Positions 7,045-15,895 of a DNA stretch of 64,000 bases are shown piece by piece. The notes beneath the pieces are model-generated. The model did not search any database and had not been told where the DNA came from. It was given only the letters and a program-made list of their open reading frames with translations. Source of the DNA: an uncultured Planctomycetota bacterium (GTDB lineage: Bacteria; Planctomycetota; Phycisphaerae; SM23-33); assembly GCA_903892515.1 (NCBI GenBank), contig CAITIS010000001.1:157562-221561 (forward strand), written 5' to 3'. The position numbers and the translations under genes were made by a program. Every line of letters starts with the position of its first letter. Positions within the stretch are counted from its first letter, which is position 1.

Positions 7045-7620
7045 ATGAATCGCAAAGAGGTCTACACCACCGGCGAGGTCGCCAGCATTTGTCACGTGGC
7101 CCCGCGCACGGTCAGCAAGTGGTTCGACAGCGGCCAGCTGGGCGGCTATCGCATCCCCGGCAGCCGTGACCGCCGCGTGCCGGTGGCCGTGCTGCTGGAG
7201 TTCCTCCGGGCCAATCACATGCCGCTGGGCTCGCTCGATGGCCGGAGCGTTCGCGTGCTCATCGTCGACGCCCAGACCACCTCGGCTCACGCCGTCGCAA
7301 CGAGCCTGTCGCAGACGAATCGATTCGAGGCGGTCTTCGCAGCCAATGGCTTCGAAGCGGGCATGTTGGCCCAGAAACTCCAGCCGCACGTCATCGTGGT
7401 GGACGTGGAGAACCCGGCGGTGGACGCCGCGCAGATCGTGCAGAACGTTCGCTCCAGCCCGGCCCTGGCGGCGACGAAACTGCTGGCGGCCATGACCGAG
7501 CCCACCGAAGAGAAAACCCGCCAATGTCGCCAGCAAGGCTTCTGCGGCGCGGTGGCCAAACCCTACCAGCTCTCAGACCTGATCCAGGCCGTCGAGGCCG
7601 TGAGGGAAATGGTGGCGTAA
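7045..7620 (+). CDS. HTH (excisionase/MerR-type) plus receiver-like domain protein
   Basis: 191 residues. The N-terminus (KEVYTTGEVASICHVAPRTVSKWFDSGQLGGYRIPGSRDRRVP) is a classic small HTH of the excisionase/MerR-like type. It is followed by a receiver-like domain from ~RVLIVDAQTTSAH, with a candidate phosphoacceptor Asp in VIVVDVENPA and the conserved Lys in AVAKPYQLSD. Putting HTH first and receiver second reverses the order of standard response regulators. The first acidic pocket is weak (VDAQ rather than DD), so phosphorylation is uncertain. The ATG at 7045 is chosen because homology-like sequence starts there. It stands alone after the toxin gene. Confidence 0.8.
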   Translation: MNRKEVYTTGEVASICHVAPRTVSKWFDSGQLGGYRIPGSRDRRVPVAVLLEFLRANHMPLGSLDGRSVRVLIVDAQTTSAHAVATSLSQTNRFEAVFAANGFEAGMLAQKLQPHVIVVDVENPAVDAAQIVQNVRSSPALAATKLLAAMTEPTEEKTRQCRQQGFCGAVAKPYQLSDLIQAVEAVREMVA

Positions 7621-7738
7621 GGCCAGACGAGGGCGTAGGGTATAGGGAGGACAATCCAAGTTTCGTATTGCGAAGTTCGATTTTCGAAACTTGAGTTGCG
7701 GTCTACACAGTTCGGTTTGTGAAACTTGAGGTGCGAAT

Positions 7739-8076
7739 GGGTGGCATGGTCACGCTGTTCGCGTGACCATGTGAGACACTTCCGGTGCGTGACGACGTAG
7801 GATCTCCCGGATCCGGTGCCGTGAGCTGCGGCCAGCAGGCCGACCTTTGACTAGGGTGCCGTGGTCGCGGCGTCCACCGACCACGCCAACGACCGCTGGC
7901 AGCGCCGCAATCCGTCGCGCGAACATGGTTGCTTCGCTGCGCAAACCACGCCTCCGGCCGCATACCTCGACACCTGTCCGTTCTACTTCGCACGTGGCCG
8001 CTGGACGCCGCGGCCACGGCACCCTACCACAGTGTGAACGTGGTTGCTCCGCTTCGCTGCGCAAACCACGGCACCC
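7739..8076. repeat. Repeat-filled gap before the ADP-ribosylglycohydrolase gene
   Basis: No gene is visible. Contents in order: an 11-bp-stem hairpin CATGGTCACGC/GCGTGACCATG around 7746-7772 (further copies near 9787 and 26207); GGTGCCGTGGTCGCGGCG with its partial complement GACCACG; a short copy of the CGTGGTTTGC family at 7923-7950; CGTGGCCGCTGGACG with GCGGCCACGGCACC near 7992-8021; and a full CGTGGTTTGC copy at 8037-8076. Confidence 0.75.
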
Positions 8077-8172
8077 AATGCACGCCACAGCACCCAACGT
8101 AAGTGCTTCAGCCGCTTCCCATTTCCGACCCGGCCCGGTATCATCCGCCCTTCCTTCAAGGAGAGCTTGAAC

Positions 8173-9696
8173 ATGAACCTGAATCGGCAGGATTATCGCA
8201 ACAAGGTGCTGGGCTGCTGGCTGGGCAAGAACATTGGCGGCACGGTCGGCGCGCCTTATGAGTGGATGCGACAGGTCAACGACATCAGCTTCTACACCCA
8301 GACCAACCTCAATGGCCGGGCCATGCCCAATGACGACCTGGACATCCAGCTATTGTGGCTCTGCGCCATGGAAGAGGGCGGGCTGGACGTGACCTCGCAG
8401 CGGCTGGCCGATTACTGGTGCATGTACGTCACGCCGCACTGGGCGGAATATGGCAACGCCAAGATCAACTTCCGCCGCGGGCTGCCGCCGCCGCTGGCCG
8501 GCAACGTCACCAACCCCTACAAGCACAGTTGCGGCGCGTACATCCGCAGCGAGATCTGGGCCTGCATCGCCCCGGGCCTGCCGCAGGTGGCGGCCCGCTC
8601 TGCCGTCGAAGACGCCATCCTTGATCACGCCGACGGCGAGGGCACGTACGCCGAGGTGTTCATGGCCGCCCTGGAGAGCGCCGCCTTCCTGGTATCCGAC
8701 CTGCGGCAGCTCATCGATATCGGCCTGTCCTACGTGCCGGCCGACTGCGGCGTCACCAAGGCCGTGCAAACCACGCTGAAGTGCCGCGACGAGGGCAAGA
8801 CCTGGCTGGAGACGCGCGACGAGATCCTCCGGCTGCACCGGGGCAGGCTCGCCGGCTGGGCGCAGGTCAGCGAGCGCGACCGCAAACTCGGCTTCGATAC
8901 CGGCCAGCTCGGCTATGACGTTCCCTCCAACATCGCCCTGACGCTGCTGGCCCTGCTGTGGGGCCAGGAGGATTTTGCCCAGGTGATGTGCCTGGCCGTC
9001 AACTGCGGCGAGGACACCGACTGCACTGCCGCCACCGCGGGCTCGATCTGGGGCATCATCCACGGCGCCGGCGCCATCCCGCAGAAGTGGATCGACCCGA
9101 TTGGCCGCGGCATTGCCACCGTCGTGCTGAACCTGGGCGAACTGGGCTACTTCGGCGGCCAACTGCCGCAGACCGTCGATAACCTGACCGACCGCACGGA
9201 GCGTCTGGCCCGGCAACAGCTCATGCGCAAATCCGCTGAGCATCTGTGGAGCGAAAAGCCCACGGACCTGAGCGACCTGAACGTCGAGTCGCTGCGCAGC
9301 CGCAACTGGCTGGAGCAAATGGCGCCGCTCCTGGCCGGGCCGCACTTCGCCTTCGACTTCTTCACGGTCTTCGTGAACTACGGCCAGGACGGCGCCTTCG
9401 CCAGGAACGCCCAACCCAAGACGCTCCGCGTGAGGATATTCAACCACTACAAGGTGCAGACGATCCTGCACTGCCGCTGGTACCTTCCCGAAGGCTGGCG
9501 GATCAGCCCGTCATCCCAGGGCAGCGTGATGTCGAACCCTTGGGGCTCGCTGACGATGGAGTACCAGCTCACCTGCGACAACATCCACGAACCGCTCACC
9601 CGCGCCGTGCTGGAGATAACCACCGATAGCCGACCCACGGTGATGCTCGTGCCCATCACGCTGGCCAACGGAAACGTGGTGGCACAGGCTGAGTAA
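8173..9696 (+). CDS. ADP-ribosylglycohydrolase family protein
   Basis: 507 residues. The start at 8173 has AAGGAG 10 bases upstream, and the conserved fold begins directly with GCWLGKNIGGTVGAPYEW. Metal-site motifs of the ADP-ribosyl-glycohydrolase fold are present: NDDLDIQLLWL near residue 57 (the family usually has TDDT) and CGEDTDCTAATAGSIWGIIHG near 280, which supplies the second DxD-type ligand pair. The C-terminal ~170 residues form a beta-rich extension. The family removes ADP-ribose from arginine or other acceptors or hydrolyses related N-glycosides. The long C-terminus and altered first motif mean the substrate is unknown. It stands alone between two repeat-filled gaps. Confidence 0.85.
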   Translation: MNLNRQDYRNKVLGCWLGKNIGGTVGAPYEWMRQVNDISFYTQTNLNGRAMPNDDLDIQLLWLCAMEEGGLDVTSQRLADYWCMYVTPHWAEYGNAKINFRRGLPPPLAGNVTNPYKHSCGAYIRSEIWACIAPGLPQVAARSAVEDAILDHADGEGTYAEVFMAALESAAFLVSDLRQLIDIGLSYVPADCGVTKAVQTTLKCRDEGKTWLETRDEILRLHRGRLAGWAQVSERDRKLGFDTGQLGYDVPSNIALTLLALLWGQEDFAQVMCLAVNCGEDTDCTAATAGSIWGIIHGAGAIPQKWIDPIGRGIATVVLNLGELGYFGGQLPQTVDNLTDRTERLARQQLMRKSAEHLWSEKPTDLSDLNVESLRSRNWLEQMAPLLAGPHFAFDFFTVFVNYGQDGAFARNAQPKTLRVRIFNHYKVQTILHCRWYLPEGWRISPSSQGSVMSNPWGSLTMEYQLTCDNIHEPLTRAVLEITTDSRPTVMLVPITLANGNVVAQAE

Positions 9697-9718
9697 GGCC
9701 GACATGAGTCCGTTGGGT

Positions 9719-10130
9719 GCCGTGGGCTGCGGCCAGCAGGCCGCAACCACGCGAGCAGGCGCGCCCTGAGTCTGCGAATGGGTGGCATGGTCACGCTGTT
9801 CGCGTGACCATGTGAGACCTTCCGGTGCGTGACCAGGATCTTCGGACGGATAGGGTGCCGTGGCCTGCGGCCAGCAGGCCGCAACCACGTAGCCGGTGCT
9901 GGCGTACCGATTCATTGCGTGAACGTGGTTGCTTCGCTTCGCTGCGCAAACCACGGCACCCGCTTCACGGTTTGCGAGCTGGCGGTGCCGTGGTCGCGGC
10001 GTCCAGCGGCCACGCCGGAAAGACCACAGCCGAGGGCGGCTGTGCCACGAAGACCACAGCCAAGGGCGGTGCCACGAAATATCACACAAGAACCGAAACA
10101 TCACACAGGAACGCGGGCGAGACGCCCGCG
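9719..10130. repeat. Repeat-filled gap between ADP-ribosylglycohydrolase and cobA-hemD
   Basis: No gene is visible. It holds GTGCCGTGGGCTGCGG/CCGCAACCACG elements (near 9719 and 9857), the GTCACGC hairpin (near 9787), a CGTGGTTTGC-family copy (9922-9961), GTGCCGTGGTCGCGGCG/CGGCCACG (near 9985), two CACAGCC-type copies (10022 and 10052) and GCGGGCGAGACGCCCGC (near 10111). Confidence 0.75.
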
Positions 10131-10166
10131 ACACGAACGACTACTTCGCCGCCGCCACGAATTCGA

Positions 10167-11924
10167 CTACTTCGCCGCTGCCACGAACTGAACCAGTGCG
10201 GCGATCAGGCCCTCGACGGTGTGGCACTCGGCCATCACGTCGGGCTTGCGGATGAGTCGCTCAGCCGTCTCGGCCGTCACCGGGCCGATGGCGGCGATGC
10301 GGACCTCACGCAGCAGTTCCGCCGGCAGGCCGCTGACATTGAGCAGCTCCACGAAGTTCGTAACCGACGATGAACTCGTAAAGGTGATCCAATTCAGCCG
10401 GCGATCCTGGAGGGCGGCGACGGCGGCGTTGGGCAGCGACTCTGGCCGGGCGGAACGGTAGAAGTCCACCTCGGCCACCTCGGCCCCGGCCGCTCGCAGC
10501 GCCTCGGGCAGCACGGCCGACGCGATGTCGGCCCGCGGCAGCAGCACCTTCTTGCCCCGCCACAAATCCGCATTGGTCCCCGTAGCACAGCCGCCCTCGG
10601 CTGTGGTCTTTCCCGCGTGGCCGCTGGACGCCGCGACCACGGCACCCGCTGTGGTCCCCGTGGCACAGCCGCCCCCGGCCGTGGTCTTTTCCGCGTGGCC
10701 GCTGGACGCCGCGGCCACGGCACCCGAAGCAGAGGCACCCGCACCACTGGGTGCCACACCTGCGGCGTTTGCAGGTGTGCCCGCGTAGCCCAAAATCGCC
10801 TCGGCCAGCGCTTGGGTGGTGAACTTGCCCGGCACGATATCAGGCCGGAGGAAATTGCGGCGAAGTTCATCTTCCGTGGCCGCTCCCACAGCAGCGATTT
10901 TGGCCGAACCCAGCGCGCGGGCGTCGATGCCCAGATCGCCACAGCGCCGCACGAAGGCCTGCACGCCGTTAACCGACGTGAAGGCGATCAGGTCGTACTG
11001 GCCGAGCCGGCGCAAGGCCGCGTCCATGGCAGCTCGGTCGGCCGGCGGGCAAATCTCCACCACCGGCGCCAGCACCACTTCGGCCCCCAACTCCACCAGT
11101 GGCCGCTCCAGTTCGTTGGCCTGATGCGTCGGCCTGGTCACCAGCACGCACTTGCCAAACAACGGCAGCCGCTCGTACCAGCTCATCCGCGGGTACATCG
11201 TCGTGACGCCGCCGACAATCGTCAGGGCCGGGGCGTGAATGCCCGACTCCTGCACGATCCGCTCGATTTCATCCAGCGGCCCGGCGACCGTCCGCTGGTG
11301 CGGCGTCGAGGCCTCCTGCACCACGGCGCAGGGCGTCTTGGCGTCCTTGCCCGCGGCGATCAGCTCGCGCACGATCAGCGGCAGGTTGTTCATGCCCATG
11401 TAGAAGACGACGGTGTCGATTCCCGATAAGGCTTTCCAGTTCACGGTCGTCTGTGCCTTGGCTGGGTCCTGCTGGCCGGTAACCAGCGCCAGTGACGAGG
11501 CGTGCCGGCGGTCGGTCAGCGGGATGCCCGCGTACGCCCCCGCCGCCAAGGCCGAGGTGATGCCCGGCACGATGCGGAAGTCGATCCCACTCTCCAGCAG
11601 GGCATCGACCTCTTCACCGCCCCGGCCAAAAATGAACGGATCGCCGCCCTTTAGCCGCACCACCAACTCGCCGGCCAGCCCGTGCTGCACAATCAGCTGG
11701 TTGATGCCGTCCTGGTCGATGCTGCCGGTGTAGGGAGTCTTGCCCACGTACACAAGCTGGGCGTCCTTTCGCGCGTGCTCGAGCAGGGCCGGATTGGCAA
11801 GCCGGTCGTAAATTATTGTCTCTGCGATACTTATCCAATGAATTGCGGCCTGGGTCACCAAGCCGATATCCCCCGGCCCCGAGCCGATCAGCACGACCAG
11901 ACCTTTAGCTTGCCTGTGTGTCAT
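10167..11924 (-). CDS. cobA-hemD: Fused uroporphyrinogen-III C-methyltransferase / uroporphyrinogen-III synthase
   Basis: 585 residues, two enzymes of tetrapyrrole synthesis in one chain. Residues ~1-250 are the SAM-dependent methyltransferase making precorrin-2, with VVLIGSGPGDIGLVT, RLKGGDPFIFGRGGEE and PGITSALAAGAYAGIPLT. Residues from ~260 (GKCVLVTRPTHQANEL) form the uroporphyrinogen-III synthase, with FTSVNGVQAF, FTSSSSVTNF and the C-terminal IAAIGPVTAETAERL motif. This fusion is known in many bacteria. The odd part is a ~70-residue Ala/Gly/Thr-rich insert at residues ~378-450, between the two halves of the synthase. It is encoded by the intergenic palindromes found elsewhere in the window. 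The flanking frame is intact, so the insert is probably a tolerated surface loop. Confidence 0.93.
   Translation of the reverse strand: MTHRQAKGLVVLIGSGPGDIGLVTQAAIHWISIAETIIYDRLANPALLEHARKDAQLVYVGKTPYTGSIDQDGINQLIVQHGLAGELVVRLKGGDPFIFGRGGEEVDALLESGIDFRIVPGITSALAAGAYAGIPLTDRRHASSLALVTGQQDPAKAQTTVNWKALSGIDTVVFYMGMNNLPLIVRELIAAGKDAKTPCAVVQEASTPHQRTVAGPLDEIERIVQESGIHAPALTIVGGVTTMYPRMSWYERLPLFGKCVLVTRPTHQANELERPLVELGAEVVLAPVVEICPPADRAAMDAALRRLGQYDLIAFTSVNGVQAFVRRCGDLGIDARALGSAKIAAVGAATEDELRRNFLRPDIVPGKFTTQALAEAILGYAGTPANAAGVAPSGAGASASGAVAAASSGHAEKTTAGGGCATGTTAGAVVAASSGHAGKTTAEGGCATGTNADLWRGKKVLLPRADIASAVLPEALRAAGAEVAEVDFYRSARPESLPNAAVAALQDRRLNWITFTSSSSVTNFVELLNVSGLPAELLREVRIAAIGPVTAETAERLIRKPDVMAECHTVEGLIAALVQFVAAAK
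10575..10790. repeat. Intergenic palindromes inserted in frame in hemD part
   Basis: Two copies of the CACAGCCGCCCTCGGCTGTG-type element and two of CGTGGCCGCTGGACGCCGCG lie head to tail inside the coding frame. They give two near-identical peptides (VAASSGHAGKTTAEGGCATG and a variant). The second-copy differences show they diverged after duplication. Confidence 0.85.
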
Positions 11925-12030
11925 TACCCCATTCTATGGCAGAAACAGGACATACGCAAAATTCTGCGCATTTTACTTAACCTGCCTATTTGTCACTCCG
12001 ATGACACAGGCAGAAACCATGGAGTCAGGT

Positions 12031-12381
12031 ATGAACAATTTGCAGGCCTTTCTGCCAGAGCGGCGGCGACACACGCGAACCCAGCTGAACATGATGCTGC
12101 ACGGGATTCGCTTAGACCCCGAGGGTGGCGACGTGCACGACACGTTGCAGATGATGGACATCTCCCGCAGCGGCTTGGGCGCCGTCAGCGACCGCTGGCT
12201 GTATCCCGGCCAGAAGGTGCTGCTGTGCCTGCCCCTGCACCCCCAAGGCGCCCGCAAGAACATGTACGCCACGGTCGTCCGCTGCACCAAGGCCTCCGAG
12301 GGCTACCGCATCGGCCTGGAGTTCGACCGCGTGGTCTTCGGCACCTCCATCGGCAGCCCCGTCGCGGCCGCCGCGGCGTAA
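12031..12381 (+). CDS. PilZ domain protein
   Basis: 116 residues if started at the ATG at 12031, which has GGAG 6 bases upstream; in-frame ATGs at 12001 and 12019 lack such a site. The PilZ signature for cyclic-di-GMP binding is present: an arginine cluster ERRRHTR near residue 10 and DISRSGLG (D/N-x-S-x-x-G) near 48. After it come strands KVLLCLPLHP and MYATVVRCTKASEGYRIGLEFD. The protein is a single domain with no effector attached, so it would act as a stand-alone c-di-GMP adaptor. It starts divergently from cobA-hemD. Confidence 0.87.
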   Translation: MNNLQAFLPERRRHTRTQLNMMLHGIRLDPEGGDVHDTLQMMDISRSGLGAVSDRWLYPGQKVLLCLPLHPQGARKNMYATVVRCTKASEGYRIGLEFDRVVFGTSIGSPVAAAAA

Positions 12382-12402
12382 GCATCAGCTTGCCCGAGTG
12401 AC

Positions 12403-12557
12403 GTGGCCGCTGGACGCCGCGACCACGGCACCCTGCGGCCGCCGCGGCCGCGTAGGTAACGGTGATAACCTCCGAGCTTCGCGTCGCGGGCGTCTCGCCC
12501 GCGCCCCCCACCCGCCCGAACCAGAGATCACAAGCGCGGGCGAGACGCCCGCGACAC
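12403..12557. repeat. Palindromes before the amidohydrolase gene
   Basis: The ~310 bp gap has no gene. It holds CGTGGCCGCTGGACGCCGCGACCACGGCACC (12403-12433, shown here as a family member) and two GCGGGCG...CGCCCGC palindromes (near 12488 and 12537) with CGACAC at one end. Confidence 0.65.
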
Positions 12558-12694
12558 AGGATTGTTCGCCCCATCTTCGTCTCATTGCCCATCCCTCAGC
12601 TCAAAACCAGCAGTTTGCATTTCGTCCTGCCTCTTGCCAACTGCCGCCCATCTACGCTATTCATGTCGTTTTGGCCTTCAAAAGGAGCTATTCG

Positions 12695-13588
12695 GTGATT
12701 CAGTTTTTCGATGGGCATCAGCATTATTCGCAGAAGAACCTGGACGAGATCCTGTTGTCGCTCAAGGCTGGCGGCGTGGCCGGCGGCATCAACCTGTGGG
12801 GCGGCGACCAGATCTTCGGCTACCACTACAGCGGCGACTTCGCCGAGTTCCTGGGCATCATCCGCCAGCGCGGCATGAAGAGCTTCATCCAGTTCTACTG
12901 GCCCAACTGGAGCCTGTACTTCGAGCAAGGCCAGGCGTTCGTCCAGAACCTGTGCGCCGAGATTCGGCGCTACGCCGGCCTGGGCTGTCGCGGCCTGAAA
13001 GTCTGGAAAGACTTCGGCATGTACTTCTTCAACGCCGACGGCACGCCGGCCACGATGGACGACCCGGGCTTAGAGCCCGTATGGAAGACCTGCGCCGAGG
13101 TTGGCTGGACGATCTCCGTCCACCAGGCCGACCCCTCGCGAGCCTGGATTCCCGGAGCGACGTTCTTCCCCAAGACCACGCTGTCGCGCGAGGACATCTT
13201 CCGCCATCGCGACAAGGTCATCGAGGCCCACCCCGAGATCACCTTCATCCTGTGCCACAGTCTCAACAACATCGAGAACCTGGGGATCTTCGACCAGTAC
13301 CTCGACGCCCATCCCAACGTCAAGGCCGACCTGTCCGACGCCATCGACAGTTGGGGCACGCCCGAGCAAGTTGGCCGCATCCTGGAAAAGCACGCTCCTA
13401 GAATGTTCATCGGCATCGACATGGGCTGGTCGGAGAAACGCCCCATCGACCGGCCTTGGGACCTGGAGTTCACCTGGACGCCGTGGCAGAAGCGTCTGGA
13501 AAACTGGAAGGCCCACATGAGCGCCGAAGCCTTCGAACTGATCCGCTGGGGCAACGGCCAGCGGGATTACATCGATACGGCCAAGTAA
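12695..13588 (+). CDS. Amidohydrolase-type TIM-barrel metal hydrolase
   Basis: 297 residues. The start is GTG at 12695, with AGGAG 7 bases upstream; the reading frame extends much further upstream only through repeat DNA. HQHY at residues 7-10 is the first-strand metal-ligand pair. Other metal or active-site candidates are GLKVWKDF near 109, the His in ISVHQADPS, the His in ILCHSLNNIENLG and the Asp in FIGIDMGWSE. The pattern fits the amidohydrolase_2/TIM-barrel hydrolase or decarboxylase group (EC class cannot be assigned). Substrate unknown. A single gene, with no operon partners. Confidence 0.78.
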   Translation: MIQFFDGHQHYSQKNLDEILLSLKAGGVAGGINLWGGDQIFGYHYSGDFAEFLGIIRQRGMKSFIQFYWPNWSLYFEQGQAFVQNLCAEIRRYAGLGCRGLKVWKDFGMYFFNADGTPATMDDPGLEPVWKTCAEVGWTISVHQADPSRAWIPGATFFPKTTLSREDIFRHRDKVIEAHPEITFILCHSLNNIENLGIFDQYLDAHPNVKADLSDAIDSWGTPEQVGRILEKHAPRMFIGIDMGWSEKRPIDRPWDLEFTWTPWQKRLENWKAHMSAEAFELIRWGNGQRDYIDTAK

Positions 13589-13599
13589 GAAAAAGACTT

Positions 13600-13773
13600 A
13601 ACCACGGAGAGCACGGAGAACACGGAGAAGACGAGAAGCAGGAGATCGCTAAACCACAAAGAGTACACAGGTGCTGACGGTGCTCGACGGTTTGGAAGTC
13701 CGCTTCTAACGTTAATGTCGTTTGTCTTTTTCTAATCTTCTCTCCGTGATCTCCGTGTCCTCCGTGGTTCAGG
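13600..13773. repeat. Inverted ACCACGGAG arrays between amidohydrolase and pgi
   Basis: TTAACCACGGAGAGCACGG with further 9-bp CACGGAGAA-type units (13600-13637) faces CTCCGTGATCTCCGTG with CCTCCGTGGTT (13742-13773). This gives an inverted pair around ~100 bp. The same array occurs near 38770 and 45214. Confidence 0.75.
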
Positions 13774-13810
13774 TCTTTGCTTTTCTCCGTGGTGAAAAAG
13801 GAACGGAACG

Positions 13811-15208
13811 ATGATCCAACTCTACTACAAGGGCGCCACGGCCGATGTCGTCGGGGCGCACGGACTGAGCGAAGCGGACTTTAACCAGGTCGGCCAGAAG
13901 GTCGCCCACGCCCATCAGGCCGTGTGCGACCAGATCGCCGCCGGCAAACTCGGATACGCCGACCTGCCCAACCGCAAGACTTATCGCGATCGCGTCGGCC
14001 AGCTTGTCGCCAAGTACAAGGCCAAGACCACCGACCTGGTCGTGCTGGGCATCGGCGGATCGGCCCTGGGCAACATCGCCCTGCAGACGGCGCTAAAGCC
14101 CGTCACGTACAACTTGATCGACGACGCCCAGCGCGGCGGCCCCCGGCTGTTCGTGCTGGACAACGTCGATCCCTGCCTGGTCAGCGACACGCTGGACCTG
14201 CTGGGCAGCCGTCTGGGGAGCACGGTTTTCAACGTGATCTCCAAGAGCGGCGAGACGGCCGAGACCGCCAGCCAGTTCATGATCGTGCGCGAGATGCTGC
14301 GGGCCAAGCTGGGCAAGGACTTCGCCCGGCACATCGTCGCCACCACCGACGAAAAGAAGGGCACGCTGCACGACATCGCCAAGGCCGACGGCTATGACAC
14401 CATGCCCGTGCCCGAGGACGTGGGCGGCCGCTTCAGCGTGCTCTCGCCCGTGGGCCTGTTCAGTGCGGCCATGTGCGGCATCGACACCGACAAGCTGCTC
14501 GCCGGCGCCGCAGCCATGCTCAAGCAACTCGAACCGCACGACTGGCGCAAGAATCCCGGAACCATGCTGGCGGCCATCACGTGGCTGATGTTCAACAAGG
14601 GCAAGCCCATCCAGGTGATGATGCCCTACTCCAATCGTCTGTACGGCCTGGCGGACTGGTACCGCCAGCTGTGGGCCGAGTCGCTGGGCAAGGCCAAGGA
14701 CCGCGCCGGCAAGGACGCCTTCGTCGGCCCCACGCCCATTAAGGCCCTGGGCACCACCGACCAGCACAGCCAGGCCCAGCTCTACCGCGAAGGGCCCAAC
14801 GACAAGCTGGTGATCTTCCTGGAGGCGGCCACGCACCCACGCGAGCTGACCGTGCCGGATGTATTTGGCGATGTGGCCGGGCTGTCGTACCTGCGCGGCA
14901 CGAAGCTCTCGGCCTTGCTGCAAGCTGAGAAGGTCGCCACCGAGTACGCCCTGGCCGTGTCGCAGCGGCCGACGGTGACGATCCGCTTTGACGCCATCGA
15001 CGAAGAGAGCGTCGGGGCCTTCATCATGTACTATGAATTCGTCACCAGCGTGGCCGGCGAACTCTTCAACATCAACGCCTACGACCAGCCGGCGGTCGAA
15101 CTGGGCAAGCAGGCCACCTTCGCCCTCATTGGCCGAAAAGGCTACGAGAAGATGGCGGCGGACATTCAGCCCTTCGCCAAGCCCGATGAGAAGTACGTGC
15201 TGCGGTAA
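13811..15208 (+). CDS. pgi: Glucose-6-phosphate isomerase
   Basis: 465 residues, interconverting glucose-6-phosphate and fructose-6-phosphate in glycolysis and gluconeogenesis. It has the family's LGIGGSALGNIAL sugar-phosphate loop near residue 80, NVISKSGETAET near 140, the signature VGGRFSVLSPVGL near 203, and TDQHSQAQLYREG with the catalytic His near 320. The C-terminal segment ALIGRKGYEKM is complete. The length matches the shorter bacterial form. AAAGGAACG before the ATG is a fair ribosome-binding site. It stands alone, flanked by repeats. Confidence 0.95.
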   Translation: MIQLYYKGATADVVGAHGLSEADFNQVGQKVAHAHQAVCDQIAAGKLGYADLPNRKTYRDRVGQLVAKYKAKTTDLVVLGIGGSALGNIALQTALKPVTYNLIDDAQRGGPRLFVLDNVDPCLVSDTLDLLGSRLGSTVFNVISKSGETAETASQFMIVREMLRAKLGKDFARHIVATTDEKKGTLHDIAKADGYDTMPVPEDVGGRFSVLSPVGLFSAAMCGIDTDKLLAGAAAMLKQLEPHDWRKNPGTMLAAITWLMFNKGKPIQVMMPYSNRLYGLADWYRQLWAESLGKAKDRAGKDAFVGPTPIKALGTTDQHSQAQLYREGPNDKLVIFLEAATHPRELTVPDVFGDVAGLSYLRGTKLSALLQAEKVATEYALAVSQRPTVTIRFDAIDEESVGAFIMYYEFVTSVAGELFNINAYDQPAVELGKQATFALIGRKGYEKMAADIQPFAKPDEKYVLR

Positions 15209-15221
15209 AGCGGGAGAACGG

Positions 15222-15329
15222 CGATATTAGATATCGGGTATTAGATATCAAGAACAGCGGCGGCCGGGCGGTCGGTGTTGGTTAGGTGGGTAGTGTTGGT
15301 CCGGTGCCGTGGTTTGCGAAGCAACCACG
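15222..15329. repeat. TATTAGATATC array and CGTGGTTTGC palindrome
   Basis: ATATTAGATATCGGGTATTAGATATC (two 13-bp-spaced ATTAGATATC units) at 15222-15250 belongs to an AT-rich family also at 16878 and 45110-45205. A shortened GGTGCCGTGGTTTGCG...AAGCAACCACG copy lies at 15302-15329. Confidence 0.7.
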
Positions 15330-15418
15330 ATGCGGCACGGCGGCACGGCGTGCCCACGAACTGTGAGGGTTGGCGGCATCCGTCCCCGGTCTCTCCATGG
15401 GCGTTTAATGTCCGCTAA

Positions 15419-15895
15419 GCCAAAGAAATACGTGAGCGACTTTCTGAGCAACGTATTAAGAAGGCCCAGGCCATGTCGATCACGCAGATAAGTCCGGCCT
15501 TGGGCACGTTCGACACCATCGTGATGTATGGGAACAATTTCGGGCTGTTTGGCAGCGCCGGCCGCGCCCACCGGCTGCTGCGTCGCTTTCACAAGATGAC
15601 CAGCCCTGACGCCCGGATCATCGCCGAGAGCAACGATCCGTACCCGCGCAAGGGTGTTGCGGTCCATCCGGTCCACCTGGAGTACCACCAGTTCAACCGT
15701 CGGCGTGGACGCCTGAGTGGCCAGTTGCGAATCCGCGTCCGCTACGCCAAGCACGTGACGCCGTGGTTTGACTACCTGCTGGTATCCAAGGAAGAGATGC
15801 GACGGATTGTCGCGGGCACCGGCTGGCGAGTCGCCCGGTTCTTTGACACGGGCAAGTCTCTGTACGTGGCCGTATTGGAAAAGGAGAAATCGTGA
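15419..15895 (+). pseudogene. N-terminally truncated class I SAM methyltransferase
   Basis: The open frame runs from a stop at 15416 through KEIRERLSEQRIKKAQA and on from Met at 15473 to the end. It encodes only the second half of a methyltransferase: FDTIVMYGNNFGLFG (the post-motif-II strand), LLRRFHKMTSPDARII, and then RIRVRYAKHVTPWFDYLLVSKEEM near the C-terminus. The SAM-binding motif I (the GxGxG loop) that should come ~60 residues earlier is absent, and repeat DNA occupies that place. Because readable coding sequence continues upstream of the first Met, this is a remnant rather than a short intact gene. The next methyltransferase overlaps it by 4 bp. Confidence 0.65.

Noticed and set aside
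12398..12694. Upstream extension of the amidohydrolase reading frame
   Set aside because: It is repeat-encoded, and GTG 12695 has a good AGGAG site directly before the conserved start.
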